From NCBI RefSeq assembly GCF_023283825.1, contig NZ_JAKILD010000024.1, positions 1-64,000 on the forward strand: a DNA stretch of 64,000 nucleotides, written 5' to 3'. Within the stretch, counting starts at the first letter, position 1, and each line of letters begins with the position of its first letter. The notes beneath the pieces are model-generated. The model was not told the origin of the DNA. It was given only the letters and a program-made list of their open reading frames with translations, and searched no databases. The position numbers and the translations under genes are program-made. Shown here in pieces: positions 9,343-18,424 of the stretch. Source of the DNA: Shewanella olleyana (GTDB lineage: Bacteria > Pseudomonadota > Gammaproteobacteria > Enterobacterales > Shewanellaceae).

Positions 9343-9731
9343 ACCCAAATCCCCACGATGATTGAAAACGCCGCTGATAAAACAAAGGCGATTTTTGCTG
9401 ATGCTAAGCCTGAGGCTAACTCTTCCCAACGACCGGTATCCATAATCAGATGACGTAAGCCAACGATTAAGTGATAACCAAGCGCAGTAAGAATTCCCCA
9501 GATAACAAACTTAACGAGCAAGTTATCAAAAAGAGATTGTAGGCCGGCGAAACTCTCAGGCGATGCTAAAGATTCATTTAGCATCCAAATAAGAATACCG
9601 ACAGCAAACAGCATGATGACACCGGATACGCGGTGAAGAATTGACGCAATCGCTGTTGCAGGAAAGCGAATGGTCTGTAGGTCTATATGGACAGGTCTTT
9701 GCTTTTTCACGTTCTGCTCACTCAGCTCCAT
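9336..9731 (-). CDS. sdhC: Succinate dehydrogenase cytochrome b556 subunit
   Basis: Membrane anchor of complex II. The 131 residues (E. coli 129) include the conserved VKKQRPVHIDLQTIRFP opening. The quinone-site SILHRVSG segment (Ser and Arg) lies near residues 30-37, and RHLIMDTG carries the heme-ligand His near residue 93. Three transmembrane segments are seen. First gene of the leftward sdhCDAB operon, transcribed divergently from gltA. The ATG at 9731 has no strong ribosome site; a GTG seven codons later is an alternative start. Confidence 0.96.
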   Translation of the reverse strand: MELSEQNVKKQRPVHIDLQTIRFPATAIASILHRVSGVIMLFAVGILIWMLNESLASPESFAGLQSLFDNLLVKFVIWGILTALGYHLIVGLRHLIMDTGRWEELASGLASAKIAFVLSAAFSIIVGIWVW

Positions 9732-10145
9732 TGAGCATTATTTTTATTATTCATCTTGCTTAGCTTCTATTTGATACACGAATACACTAATGTAAACAAA
9801 ATGTTGAAACTTAACAGACTACTATCAAACACTTAACTATTTGAGAAAGCACTAATTTAGCTAGGCTAAAAACGCTTTCAAAAATGTGATGCTCGTCTCC
9901 CTTTTTGGGCGAGCTCAGTATACTCAAGCCCATTGTCAAATACAAACATCACACTAAGCAAAATTTGTTTTTTTACGGTTTTTTTGTTTAAGGCCAATAC
10001 TGGCAAGGCCTTAAGCAAGGTTTATACCATGGTCTAATAAATTTAAACGCTTATTTAAATTGAAATGTGATCACGATTCACTGTAAAGTAATGTCCGCTT
10101 AACATGCCGCACTCACAGAAAAGAATGAAGTAAGGAGAACGGGGT
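9732..10145. promoter_or_regulatory. Divergent promoter region between sdhC and gltA
   Basis: This 414-base AT-rich stretch has no open frame and separates two divergently transcribed TCA-cycle units, so it must hold both promoters. In E. coli the equivalent region binds ArcA and CRP. Here I see T/A-rich stretches such as TGTAAACAAAATGTTGAAAC near 9793, vaguely ArcA-like, but no site I can assign with confidence. Confidence 0.5.
10132..10137 (+). promoter_or_regulatory. Ribosome binding site of gltA
   Basis: AAGGAG lies 8 bases before the gltA ATG at 10146 and fixes that start. Confidence 0.75.
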
Positions 10146-11432
10146 ATGGCTGACAATATAGCCAAATTAGAGTTACCGGGGAATGAATCAATCGAATTAC
10201 CAGTTAAGCAGGGAACTGCTGGCTTTGACGTAATCGATATTAGTAAATTAGGAAAGACAGGACATTTCACTTTCGATCCTGGTTTTTTAGCAACCGCTTC
10301 TTGCGAATCTGCGATTACCTATATTGATGGTGAGAAAGGTGTACTTACACACCGTGGTTACCCAATTTACGAGTTAGCTACTGAATCTAACTATTTAGAC
10401 GTTTGTTACTTGTTGTTGTACGGTGAATTACCTAGCAAAACTCAATATGAAGAGTTTGTTGCTATGGTGAAAAACCACACAATGGTGAATGAGCAATTAG
10501 CTTCTTTCTTTAGAGGCTTCCGTCGTGATGCACACCCTATGGCGATGCTATGTGGCGTTACTGGTGCATTATCTGCGTTCTACCAAGATTCTCTTGATGT
10601 AAATGATGAAAAACATCGTGAAATTGCGGCTTTCCGCCTAGTTTCTAAAATGCCAACGATTGCAGCAATGTGCTACAAGTATTCAATTGGCCAACCTTTC
10701 GTCTACCCACGCAACGACCTAAGTTACGCAGGTAACTTCTTGTCGATGATGTTTGCTGTTCCATGTGAAGAGTACAAAGTGAATCCTATTGTTGAAAAAG
10801 CAATGGACAGAATTTTTGTATTGCATGCTGACCATGAGCAAAATGCATCAACGTCAACAGTACGTTTAGCGGGTTCATCAGGTGCTAATCCATTTGCATG
10901 TATCGCTGCAGGTATCGCTTCATTATGGGGTCCAGCTCATGGTGGTGCTAACGAAGCTTGCTTAAACATGCTAGAAGAAATTGGTAGTGTTGATCGTATT
11001 CCTGAGTTTGTCGCTCGTGCGAAAGACAAAGCTGATCCGTTCCGCTTAATGGGCTTCGGACATCGCGTATACAAAAACTTCGACCCTCGCGCGAAGGTAA
11101 TGCGTGAAACTTGTCATGAAGTTTTAGCAGAACTAAACGTTCAAGATCCTCTACTAGATGTCGCAATGGAACTAGAACGCATAGCATTAGAAGACGAATA
11201 TTTCGTTTCTAAGAAGCTTTATCCAAATGTTGATTTCTACTCAGGAATTATCATGAAAGCAATTGGTATTCCTACAAGTATGTTTACAGTGTTATTCGCA
11301 CTTTCACGTACTGTTGGTTGGATTGCACATTGGAAAGAAATGCTTGACCAACCAGGTCACAAAATTAGCCGTCCACGTCAGTTATATACTGGCTCTGAAG
11401 ACCGTGATTTTGTTAGCTTAGATAAACGATAG
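10146..11432 (+). CDS. gltA: Citrate synthase (type II, hexameric)
   Basis: Condenses acetyl-CoA and oxaloacetate to citrate, the entry step of the TCA cycle; cytosolic. The 428 residues match E. coli GltA (427). The catalytic residues sit in GPAHGGANEA (His, near residue 266), GFGHRVYKNFDPRA (His, near 307) and VDFYSGII (Asp, near 363). The length and N-terminal beta domain indicate the NADH-regulated gram-negative type. It is a single-gene unit ending in a strong terminator, divergent from sdhCDAB. Confidence 0.98.
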   Translation: MADNIAKLELPGNESIELPVKQGTAGFDVIDISKLGKTGHFTFDPGFLATASCESAITYIDGEKGVLTHRGYPIYELATESNYLDVCYLLLYGELPSKTQYEEFVAMVKNHTMVNEQLASFFRGFRRDAHPMAMLCGVTGALSAFYQDSLDVNDEKHREIAAFRLVSKMPTIAAMCYKYSIGQPFVYPRNDLSYAGNFLSMMFAVPCEEYKVNPIVEKAMDRIFVLHADHEQNASTSTVRLAGSSGANPFACIAAGIASLWGPAHGGANEACLNMLEEIGSVDRIPEFVARAKDKADPFRLMGFGHRVYKNFDPRAKVMRETCHEVLAELNVQDPLLDVAMELERIALEDEYFVSKKLYPNVDFYSGIIMKAIGIPTSMFTVLFALSRTVGWIAHWKEMLDQPGHKISRPRQLYTGSEDRDFVSLDKR

Positions 11433-11451
11433 CGTCATTATACCGTTTAAT

Positions 11452-11478
11452 AAAAAGCGCCTTCGAGGCGCTTTTTTT
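11452..11478 (+). terminator. Rho-independent terminator of gltA
   Basis: The stem AAAAAGCGCCT / AGGCGCTTTTT with a 3-base loop and a run of seven T lies 20 bases after the gltA stop. Confidence 0.9.
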
Positions 11479-12773
11479 ATGTCTATAAGTTAGCTAAAAC
11501 ACGCTATAAGCAAGAACAATAGACAAGGATATTAATTCATCACACCATCGTGCACTTGCTCCCACGACGACTGAGCCTATGCCCAATTAATACTTCTCAA
11601 CAAATATAATTCAGCGACTCTCTGACTAACTTAAGTGGCCTGACCAAAGTGAAATATTAAAGGATTATTCAACGCAAACTAGCTGGCTAAACTAAGCTAC
11701 TATACTGGGGGATGAATGAATCTCTAAAGCAGAAAAGTATCATCAGTTTTAAGTAAGAAAAAGCGTCATTTGGGCCTAAGTTTGATGGCCACTTTTTTGA
11801 AGATATACGTAGCGATTCGTGGCCGTAAACCTAAACATTAAATAGGTAAATATTCAGAATCAACGCCCTTATTTTGACTCTAAAAACCTGAATGACAGAG
11901 CTCATTTAAGCGTAGAAATAACCTAGGAAATGTAATTTCCAATCAAAATTTATCAAAGGATACCCACTGTCTAAGATATCACCTCAAGCTGTATAACCAA
12001 TTAGCTCACCCTTCTAACCAAATACCTTTATCTACTTGACCAATTAATACACTAATCGATAAAACTAAAAATCTAATTTGAATGATTATTCACCAAAAAG
12101 CTTAACTGAATGTATCAATTTGATGCACCAATATGGTTTTTTTATTGAAAAATAAGTTTGTTCGTCGTTTTTTTATTCGATTAGAATATAACTATTGCAT
12201 CATAATTATAAAAATATCATTTCACTTGATTAAAAATACTTAAAAAACTTATTTTCATACCTAATAAGAAATAGGCGAGACAATGTAAATAATTAGGTAA
12301 AATCTAACAAGATAGGCTCAACTGACAAATAATGTGCAAAATAAGTGCAGCATGCTCAACTTTAGAGCATATAAATTAATTAAAAAAATTTTTATTTATT
12401 GGTAAAAAACACGTTAATTGAACTTTTTAAGACTCATAAGCCCAAAAATACATAAAATTTAGTTAAGTGTTTTACAATTTGTAAAACTGAAATGATTAAT
12501 ATCAGCCAATAATACAAGCTTGAAAACAACGAAAAGTCGAGATTATGTAGATGAGCGTTAACAATGCCTTAAATCAAAACATAACTTTTGACTCAGATTG
12601 ATTAAAATCACCCAAAAGTTAACCCACTAGAATATTCACTTTAACTGATTAAATATTGGTAAGAACCATTCAATTCAAGTGCTAAGTAAAGTGCTAAGTA
12701 AATTTCAAAGAAACAAATGTAAAATCAAATAAAAAAACTAATTAAACTCCAAAAATCTTACTTCAAAGCACTA
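11479..12773. other. Long AT-rich intergenic region, no convincing gene
   Basis: About 1.3 kb separates the gltA terminator from the convergent permease gene. It becomes very AT-rich from about 12050 to 12770. I find no frame with family resemblance, no tRNA-like fold and no transposase. The only coding-like signal is a short possibly frameshifted frame at 11712-11841, listed separately. The size of the gap compared with its neighbours suggests a decayed gene or an undetected RNA, but the sequence does not show which. Confidence 0.6.
11712..11841 (+). pseudogene. Possible small basic protein gene with a one-base frameshift
   Basis: A GGGGG-preceded ATG at 11712 opens a short frame (MNESLKQKSIISFK) that stops at 11756. 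If one T of the TTTT run at 11748-11751 is removed, the frame continues through SKKKRHLGLSLMA and ends in AIRGRKPKH at 11841, giving about 42 residues with a hydrophobic middle and a basic tail. No family is recognised. It may be a decayed small gene, a sequencing indel in a homopolymer, or chance. Confidence 0.22.
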
Positions 12774-14111
12774 TTAATCCCTTTGTAGTGCAACAATAGG
12801 GTCAAGTCTTGCCGCTTTTTTAGCTGGATATAAACCAAAGCCAACGCCAATAGTCATACATACACCCAGAGCTAACACAACGGAAAATGGCGACCAAGCC
12901 ACTGGCCAACCTGCAGCCGAAGAGATAATTAACGCGAGTAACAATCCAACCCCTATACCAATTATTCCGCCGGTAGCCGATATAGCGATGCTTTCAATTA
13001 AGAATTGTCTGGCGATATCTTTACGTTTTGCTCCTAATGCTCTTAATAATCCAATTTCACCAGTTCGCTCTAAAATTGTGGCCAGCATGATATTCATAAT
13101 ACCAATACCACCCACTAACAGTGAGATACCCGCAACACAAGCCATTACGATATTAAAAATTTGCTGCGTTTTTTGATGCTGCGCCAGTAGATCCGCAGGC
13201 ACAACAATTTCAAAATCCTTTTCGCCGCCATGACGGCGATTGATTAAATGACGCAGGCTCTTAGCACCAAGAGTGGGATCAATACCCTCCTTCATCGCTA
13301 ATTTAAATGAATCTAACTCATCTTCAAGCAATGTGAAGTTCATTTTTTTCAGCGCTGTAGCTAATGGTATAAAGACTTTATTACGCTCTCCACCCAGCTT
13401 CACACCTTGAATTGACGATTTAGTGCCTTCTTTTTCAGACAATACGCCAATCACGGTAAACCATTGATGGTTAACTTTCACTAAGCTATCAATAGCACCG
13501 CCTTGTGGAAACAGACTACGTGCAGCTTCTGGGCCTAACACAGCAACCTGCTGATAATGGGATTCGTCAAAAGCAGAAATGGTTCTACCTTCCCCAAGTG
13601 GTAAAGCGCTCAATTCAAAATAACTTGGTGTTACCCCTGTCACTTGAGCATCACTTCGCCCCTGTAAACTGAATAAGCTAAACACTTTTATATTTTTCTC
13701 AGCACTCCAGTTATCAACAAATGGCAATGTGTCTCTAGCACTATCAATATCACGCAAACTTAAGCCTATGCTGTGTTCCCGCACTGACTTTAAAGCATCA
13801 CCTTGTGTCATTCTGGCATTAACTACTAAGTTGTTGACACCCATCGACTCGATCATTTTTAATGCTTCACGCTCAGCTCCTTCGCCAACACTGAGCATCG
13901 CGATAACTGCACCTACCCCAAATATCATCCCAAGCAGTGTTAATGCTGTTCGTAATTTATGATGAAGCATCTCATCAAAAGCTTGCTTAACCCCTTCCCA
14001 ATAAACTGATATCCAGTGACTTTTACTAAAACTTGCTTTGTTTAAGCTGTTACCTGCATTGGAACCAGACTTTTTGATTCGCTGAGCACCTGCCATACTG
14101 TTGTTATTCAT
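12774..14111 (-). CDS. MacB/FtsX-type ABC transporter permease
   Basis: Inner-membrane permease half of an ABC exporter of the MacB (mechanotransmission) type. The 445 residues comprise a polar N-terminus and a first transmembrane segment near residues 55-75 (LTLLGMIFGVGAVIAML). A large periplasmic MacB_PCD-like domain follows to about residue 315, then three C-terminal transmembrane segments, the first carrying LLVGGIGIMNIMLATI. There is no ATPase domain; that is a separate gene five places upstream in the same operon. The ATG overlaps the previous stop by one base. The substrate is unknown. Confidence 0.9.
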   Translation of the reverse strand: MNNNSMAGAQRIKKSGSNAGNSLNKASFSKSHWISVYWEGVKQAFDEMLHHKLRTALTLLGMIFGVGAVIAMLSVGEGAEREALKMIESMGVNNLVVNARMTQGDALKSVREHSIGLSLRDIDSARDTLPFVDNWSAEKNIKVFSLFSLQGRSDAQVTGVTPSYFELSALPLGEGRTISAFDESHYQQVAVLGPEAARSLFPQGGAIDSLVKVNHQWFTVIGVLSEKEGTKSSIQGVKLGGERNKVFIPLATALKKMNFTLLEDELDSFKLAMKEGIDPTLGAKSLRHLINRRHGGEKDFEIVVPADLLAQHQKTQQIFNIVMACVAGISLLVGGIGIMNIMLATILERTGEIGLLRALGAKRKDIARQFLIESIAISATGGIIGIGVGLLLALIISSAAGWPVAWSPFSVVLALGVCMTIGVGFGLYPAKKAARLDPIVALQRD

Positions 14112-15346
14112 TAAATACGACTCCTTTTAGGTGGCGTCGTTAATGCGATGACATCGCCTTGAGATAATCCATCCTTTATAACCGTGCGATTAAGGCTTCG
14201 ATGACCTGGCTCTACAGCTTGCTTGATAAAACCCTTACTTGTTTTCAGGTACACCCAATAATCTCCCGACTTTTGGAACAAAGACTGGTTCGGCACAGTT
14301 AGCGCATCAGTGATGTCAATTGAATGAACTGAAGCAGTAACTTGACGTCCAGGTTGCATAATATTTACTTGAGTTTTATCAATACTTACGGTGATCTGAA
14401 AGTAGTTCACAGGGCTATTTTTATCTTTTGCTTTTGCCAACGAATCTAACTGAATAACCTTACCTGACACGGCTAGGTTAGGGTATGCATCTAAAAATAA
14501 GGTTACTGGTTTACCAATACTTAACCCTAATGCTTCTGACTCTAAAACAAACAATTTTGCCTGCATTTGTGTGGTATCAGGAAGGATGCCTATCGTCATT
14601 CCTGACCACATCATGTCTCCAGCTGTTGGCGTTGATCCGTTCCAACTCGGCTGTGCGACAAACATGCCATCATGAGGCGCAATTATTTCCATTTGTTTAA
14701 GGTTATTTGAGTAGCGATTCATTTTCGTTTTATGGCCTCTTTGCTTAAGTTTAATTAACTCTTGCTCAGCCTCAGCTTGAGAACCATGCTGCCCTATACC
14801 CCAATCATAAAAATCCATTTTGGCAGCTAAGTAATTTTGATTTCGCATCTGATCGATAATATCAATTTTGGTATATACACGTTCATCTTCACTAAAAAAA
14901 CGATCGGCTAAATCTTGCTCTTCTGCAGTAAGCTTAGTGTCCGTACTGAGCGTTTTATTGATGGTATTATCTTTTTCGGTTTGAATTTGGCTATCAAGGC
15001 CTAATCTATCGTAATCGAGTTGCTCCATTTCTAAACGAAACCCTTCACGAGTTGCATCCATTTTAGCGACCACATCCCCCGCTTTAACCGGGTTAAAGTT
15101 GTCCATAATCCAAGCTAGTGATTGTGGTCCGCGCAGTCCTGAAGGCACATTTATCATGGTGGATTGGCTGGCTTCTAATTCACCAACAGCAGGGATATCG
15201 ACCTTAAAGTCACCACGAGTGACCTCTAAGGTTAGTACCCCATCATTATTTGAATCGTTACAAGCCATAAGTGAGAACATCGACACAGCTAATAGTGCGC
15301 CAACATTGAATACTTTCGACGGTAATCCCCCCTTAAAATACTTCAT
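14111..15346 (-). CDS. Periplasmic adaptor lipoprotein (HlyD/MacA-like), third of three
   Basis: Membrane-fusion-type adaptor of the ABC exporter operon. Of 411 residues, the N-terminus is a lipoprotein signal with lipobox LMAC near residue 29. A barrel/lipoyl half-motif (PVKAGDVVAKMD) lies near residue 90, then a helical hairpin near 100-200, then beta-barrel strands (PGRQVTASVHS) and a membrane-proximal domain. It is paralogous to the two preceding adaptors. It overlaps the upstream gene by an ATGA and the permease by TAATG. Ends in a basic tail (PPKRSRI). Substrate unknown. Confidence 0.85.
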   Translation of the reverse strand: MKYFKGGLPSKVFNVGALLAVSMFSLMACNDSNNDGVLTLEVTRGDFKVDIPAVGELEASQSTMINVPSGLRGPQSLAWIMDNFNPVKAGDVVAKMDATREGFRLEMEQLDYDRLGLDSQIQTEKDNTINKTLSTDTKLTAEEQDLADRFFSEDERVYTKIDIIDQMRNQNYLAAKMDFYDWGIGQHGSQAEAEQELIKLKQRGHKTKMNRYSNNLKQMEIIAPHDGMFVAQPSWNGSTPTAGDMMWSGMTIGILPDTTQMQAKLFVLESEALGLSIGKPVTLFLDAYPNLAVSGKVIQLDSLAKAKDKNSPVNYFQITVSIDKTQVNIMQPGRQVTASVHSIDITDALTVPNQSLFQKSGDYWVYLKTSKGFIKQAVEPGHRSLNRTVIKDGLSQGDVIALTTPPKRSRI

Positions 15347-16512
15347 GGTAAAAGCACCTCGTCACCTTCTAGTAAGCCTTGAGTAATCACCACCTGCTCC
15401 TTACCCATTACACCTAAACTGACCAACTGCTTTTTCTCACCCATTAAGGTGGGTTGATACACATATGCTTTACCACGGTCATAATGCACGGCATCAAGTG
15501 AGAGTAATAAACTTTGCTTTTCATTTGCGAGATCAATACTGATTTTGGCTGTCATTCCTGGTCGCATTAATTCAGTATCGGGTTGATCAATACTAGCTAC
15601 TGCATCAAAGATAACTAAAGGTATATCTTGATTTTTAATTCTAAATACCGCACCTAACTCTAAGATCTCACCATTGAAACTGCGCTCTGGGTTAGCATCA
15701 AGGCGGATTTTAAGTTTCTGGCCAACTTTAACTCTGCCAGCTTCCACTTCAGGAATGGTCATATTGACTTGCATATGTTTTAAGTCAGGAATACTTAAAA
15801 CAGAATCACCAACAAATATTGACTGACCTTCTGCCACTTTATTACCTTGTTGATCATTACCGTAAACAACCATCCCCGATCTTGGGGCAATCATAGTTAA
15901 TGACTTTATACCGCGTTTAATCGCGGCAACTTCCGCTGAAAACTTCTGTTCATCACCTTGGAGCATTTTGACTCGTTGCTCAGCACTTAACTTTTCTAAT
16001 TCTATTTTTTTATTGATTAAAACCACATTATCATCTGCGATAATGGCATCGCTTTGATATTTGTTCTTATCGATGACTGAAACGGTTTCATCGGAAATAT
16101 CAACTTTCATCTGGGCTTTTTCTTGATTCATTTTCGCTTCTGCAAGTTCAAGTTGAAGTTCTTGTACCCTTTTGTCATTGCGAAGTCTGGAAGTGGCTAA
16201 ATCTTGAATGGTGGTATCTAGATTGGCGGTTTTTACCGATAACCGCTGAGTTAAATCTGACGTATCAAGCTGAGCAACAACGTCGCCTTTACTTACTTCA
16301 ACCCCTTCTGGCGCCAACATTTTAATTTGATACTGCCAAACACGGCGCATCGCAGGTGGCATTAGATTGACCGTATCAGCTGATACTAATTCGCCTGTCA
16401 CTTCTATTTGTTGATTAAGTACGCCAACTTCGACTTGAGTAACGGCTTTATCACTACAGCCGATAAGTATCAAAGCGGTTATCAACATTAATGGCGTCTT
16501 GATACTGTTCAT
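15343..16512 (-). CDS. Periplasmic adaptor lipoprotein (HlyD/MacA-like), second of three
   Basis: Second adaptor of the operon, 389 residues. The signal peptide ends in a lipobox (LIGC, Cys near residue 19), so it should be membrane-anchored by lipid. The segment RVWQYQIKMLAPEGVEVSKG followed by DVVAQLDTSD is shared in form with adaptor one, showing common descent. A long coiled-coil hairpin (about residues 90-190) is followed by an APRSGMVVYG lipoyl half and a PGMTAKISID barrel strand. It overlaps both neighbours by four bases (ATGA). Confidence 0.85.
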   Translation of the reverse strand: MNSIKTPLMLITALILIGCSDKAVTQVEVGVLNQQIEVTGELVSADTVNLMPPAMRRVWQYQIKMLAPEGVEVSKGDVVAQLDTSDLTQRLSVKTANLDTTIQDLATSRLRNDKRVQELQLELAEAKMNQEKAQMKVDISDETVSVIDKNKYQSDAIIADDNVVLINKKIELEKLSAEQRVKMLQGDEQKFSAEVAAIKRGIKSLTMIAPRSGMVVYGNDQQGNKVAEGQSIFVGDSVLSIPDLKHMQVNMTIPEVEAGRVKVGQKLKIRLDANPERSFNGEILELGAVFRIKNQDIPLVIFDAVASIDQPDTELMRPGMTAKISIDLANEKQSLLLSLDAVHYDRGKAYVYQPTLMGEKKQLVSLGVMGKEQVVITQGLLEGDEVLLP

Positions 16513-17537
16513 AATGCACCTCCAGTCCCTACCAACACGCTCATACCAGGAATAATTTTTACCCTTTCATCACTATCAAACGAAATAGAGACCCTAAACC
16601 AATTGCTGCTTCCCCAAGCAGGTTGCTTGCTTGCTTGTAAACTTATGTCTGCAATATTGCCTTTTAACGAAATGTCGGGTTGAGAATCTAACCGAATGGT
16701 GACTGGAGAGGATAACAACAAACGATCCACATCAACTTCATTCACCCAAGCAATCACTTCAAGGTTATTCATTGCTGGAACAGTGGCGATTTGACGACCG
16801 ATTTGAACGGAATCGCCCACCGCAAATTTTTTGTCGGTTTGATTATCTCGACCATACAATATAGGCCCATCAATATCAGCTTTAAGCTCTAATTGCTCTA
16901 ACCCTTGTAAAGCTTGCTCTAATTCAAGTTGAGACCGCTGCTTATCTATCGCCAGCTGCGCCAATGTTGCCTTACGTTTATCAATGATTTCAATTAGTGC
17001 TTGGTTTTTTTTAGATAACTCCGAACCTGTTCTTAATAGTTCAAACTGATTATCGGCATAATCTTTCGCCGCAATAAAGTCGATGGGTATCGCACCATCA
17101 AGTTGGGCTTTTTCTTGTTCTAACCGGGCTTTTTTAAGGTCAAATTCGGCTTGTAATAACTGCGAGTCTAATTCTATGGTTTGGTTTTGTTCTTGGGCTG
17201 TCACTCTAAGTAAACTTGCCTCTAACTGTTCTATTTGATTGGCAATTTCGCTTTTATCAAATACAACAACTACCTCACCCGCTTTAGCAACGCTGCCTTC
17301 AGGTAACATCCATTGGATCTGATAACGCCAAGCTCTCCCAGCTTTGGGAACAACAAATGGTTGAAGGTTTTTAGACGCTACCTGTCCTGTGAGTAAAAGC
17401 GAGGTAAACTCTGTAGCGGAAGTCTTGCCAGATCCTATCTCAACATGTTGAGCCAATACTACATTACTATAGGCATAGACCAAGAGAGTTGAAAAAGTTA
17501 ACGCTTTTTTCGAGATCATGCTAAACGACTTAAGCAT
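16509..17537 (-). CDS. Periplasmic adaptor (HlyD-like) with cleavable signal, first of three
   Basis: First adaptor of the operon, 342 residues and the shortest. It has a type I signal peptide (cleavage likely after VVLA near residue 29) rather than a lipobox, so it is probably soluble or held by partners. RAWRYQIQWMLPEGS lies near residue 70. A coiled-coil hairpin covers about residues 110-215, and PGMSVLVGTG ends the barrel; no C-terminal membrane-proximal domain is seen. The start at 17537 has an AGGAG site and overlaps the ATPase gene by 8 bases. Confidence 0.82.
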   Translation of the reverse strand: MLKSFSMISKKALTFSTLLVYAYSNVVLAQHVEIGSGKTSATEFTSLLLTGQVASKNLQPFVVPKAGRAWRYQIQWMLPEGSVAKAGEVVVVFDKSEIANQIEQLEASLLRVTAQEQNQTIELDSQLLQAEFDLKKARLEQEKAQLDGAIPIDFIAAKDYADNQFELLRTGSELSKKNQALIEIIDKRKATLAQLAIDKQRSQLELEQALQGLEQLELKADIDGPILYGRDNQTDKKFAVGDSVQIGRQIATVPAMNNLEVIAWVNEVDVDRLLLSSPVTIRLDSQPDISLKGNIADISLQASKQPAWGSSNWFRVSISFDSDERVKIIPGMSVLVGTGGAL

Positions 17538-18219
17538 TGCTCTCTCCTACATTATTTTCTATTTTAACAATGTCACCATCCCGCATACGGATCACTCTTT
17601 GAGCATATGCAGCGACTTCTTCTTCATGAGTAACTAAAATAATGGTTTGCCCTGCGCGGTGTAATTCAGTAAATAACGCCATTATTTCTACCGATGTTTT
17701 ACTATCTAACGCACCAGTTGGTTCATCGGCCAGTAAAATAGCGGGTTTATTAACGAGTGAGCGCGCAATGGCAACGCGTTGACGTTGACCACCTGATAAC
17801 TGATTAGGCCGATGATCATGACGGTCAGCTAAACTGACTCGCGCTAACAGCTCATGCGCATAGTCAGTGTCTTGTGTTTCTGCCGAAGAAAAACGTAGAG
17901 GAAGGAGTACATTCTGTAATGCGGAAAGCCGAGGAAGTAAATGAAAGCTCTGAAATACAAAACCTATGTCTTTGTTACGCACAGCTGAAAGTGCATCATC
18001 ATCAAGTGATGCGACTTGCTGCTCGTTTAGCTGATAACTGCCAGATGTTGGTTTATCTAAACAGCCAATAATGTTCATTAAGGTAGATTTACCTGAACCA
18101 GAAGGCCCCATTATTGCCACAAACTCGTTTTCATTAATCTCAAAACTTACCCCATTGAGCGCTTTTACGCTGGTATCGCCCATGGGATATTCTTTGGTTA
18201 AGTCATCAACTTTTATCAT
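17530..18219 (-). CDS. ABC transporter ATP-binding protein (MacB/LolD type)
   Basis: Cytoplasmic ATPase powering the adjacent permease, 229 residues. The Walker A GPSGSGKST lies near residues 39-47, the signature LSGGQRQRVAIARS near 141, and the Walker B LLADEPTGALDS near 161. A switch His follows (VTHEEEV). The sequence resembles the ATPases of MacB, LolD and YtrE-type transporters. It is the first gene of a five-gene overlapping operon with three adaptors and a permease. No outer-membrane channel gene is adjacent, so a TolC-like channel elsewhere may be used. Confidence 0.92.
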   Translation of the reverse strand: MIKVDDLTKEYPMGDTSVKALNGVSFEINENEFVAIMGPSGSGKSTLMNIIGCLDKPTSGSYQLNEQQVASLDDDALSAVRNKDIGFVFQSFHLLPRLSALQNVLLPLRFSSAETQDTDYAHELLARVSLADRHDHRPNQLSGGQRQRVAIARSLVNKPAILLADEPTGALDSKTSVEIMALFTELHRAGQTIILVTHEEEVAAYAQRVIRMRDGDIVKIENNVGESNA

Positions 18220-18424
18220 TTAACGTCTTTTCGAATGTTTCAAAAATAACATCATATCAATAAAAATCAGATTGTATGCTTTTCAAACGCAAATAAATTC
18301 AAATTTCCCTATAAATCCAATACTTATAAATAACTTTTAAAATCAGTAAAGTATAATACTTTTTAGTGTATTAATGACTGCATTGCATGCTTGATATTCA
18401 ACGATTAATGCATAGTGTTAGCCT

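Noticed and set aside
10064..10083. CRP-like site TGTGATCACGATTCACTG upstream of gltA
   Set aside because: The second half-site is shifted by one base from the TGTGA-N6-TCACA spacing, so the match is too weak to claim.
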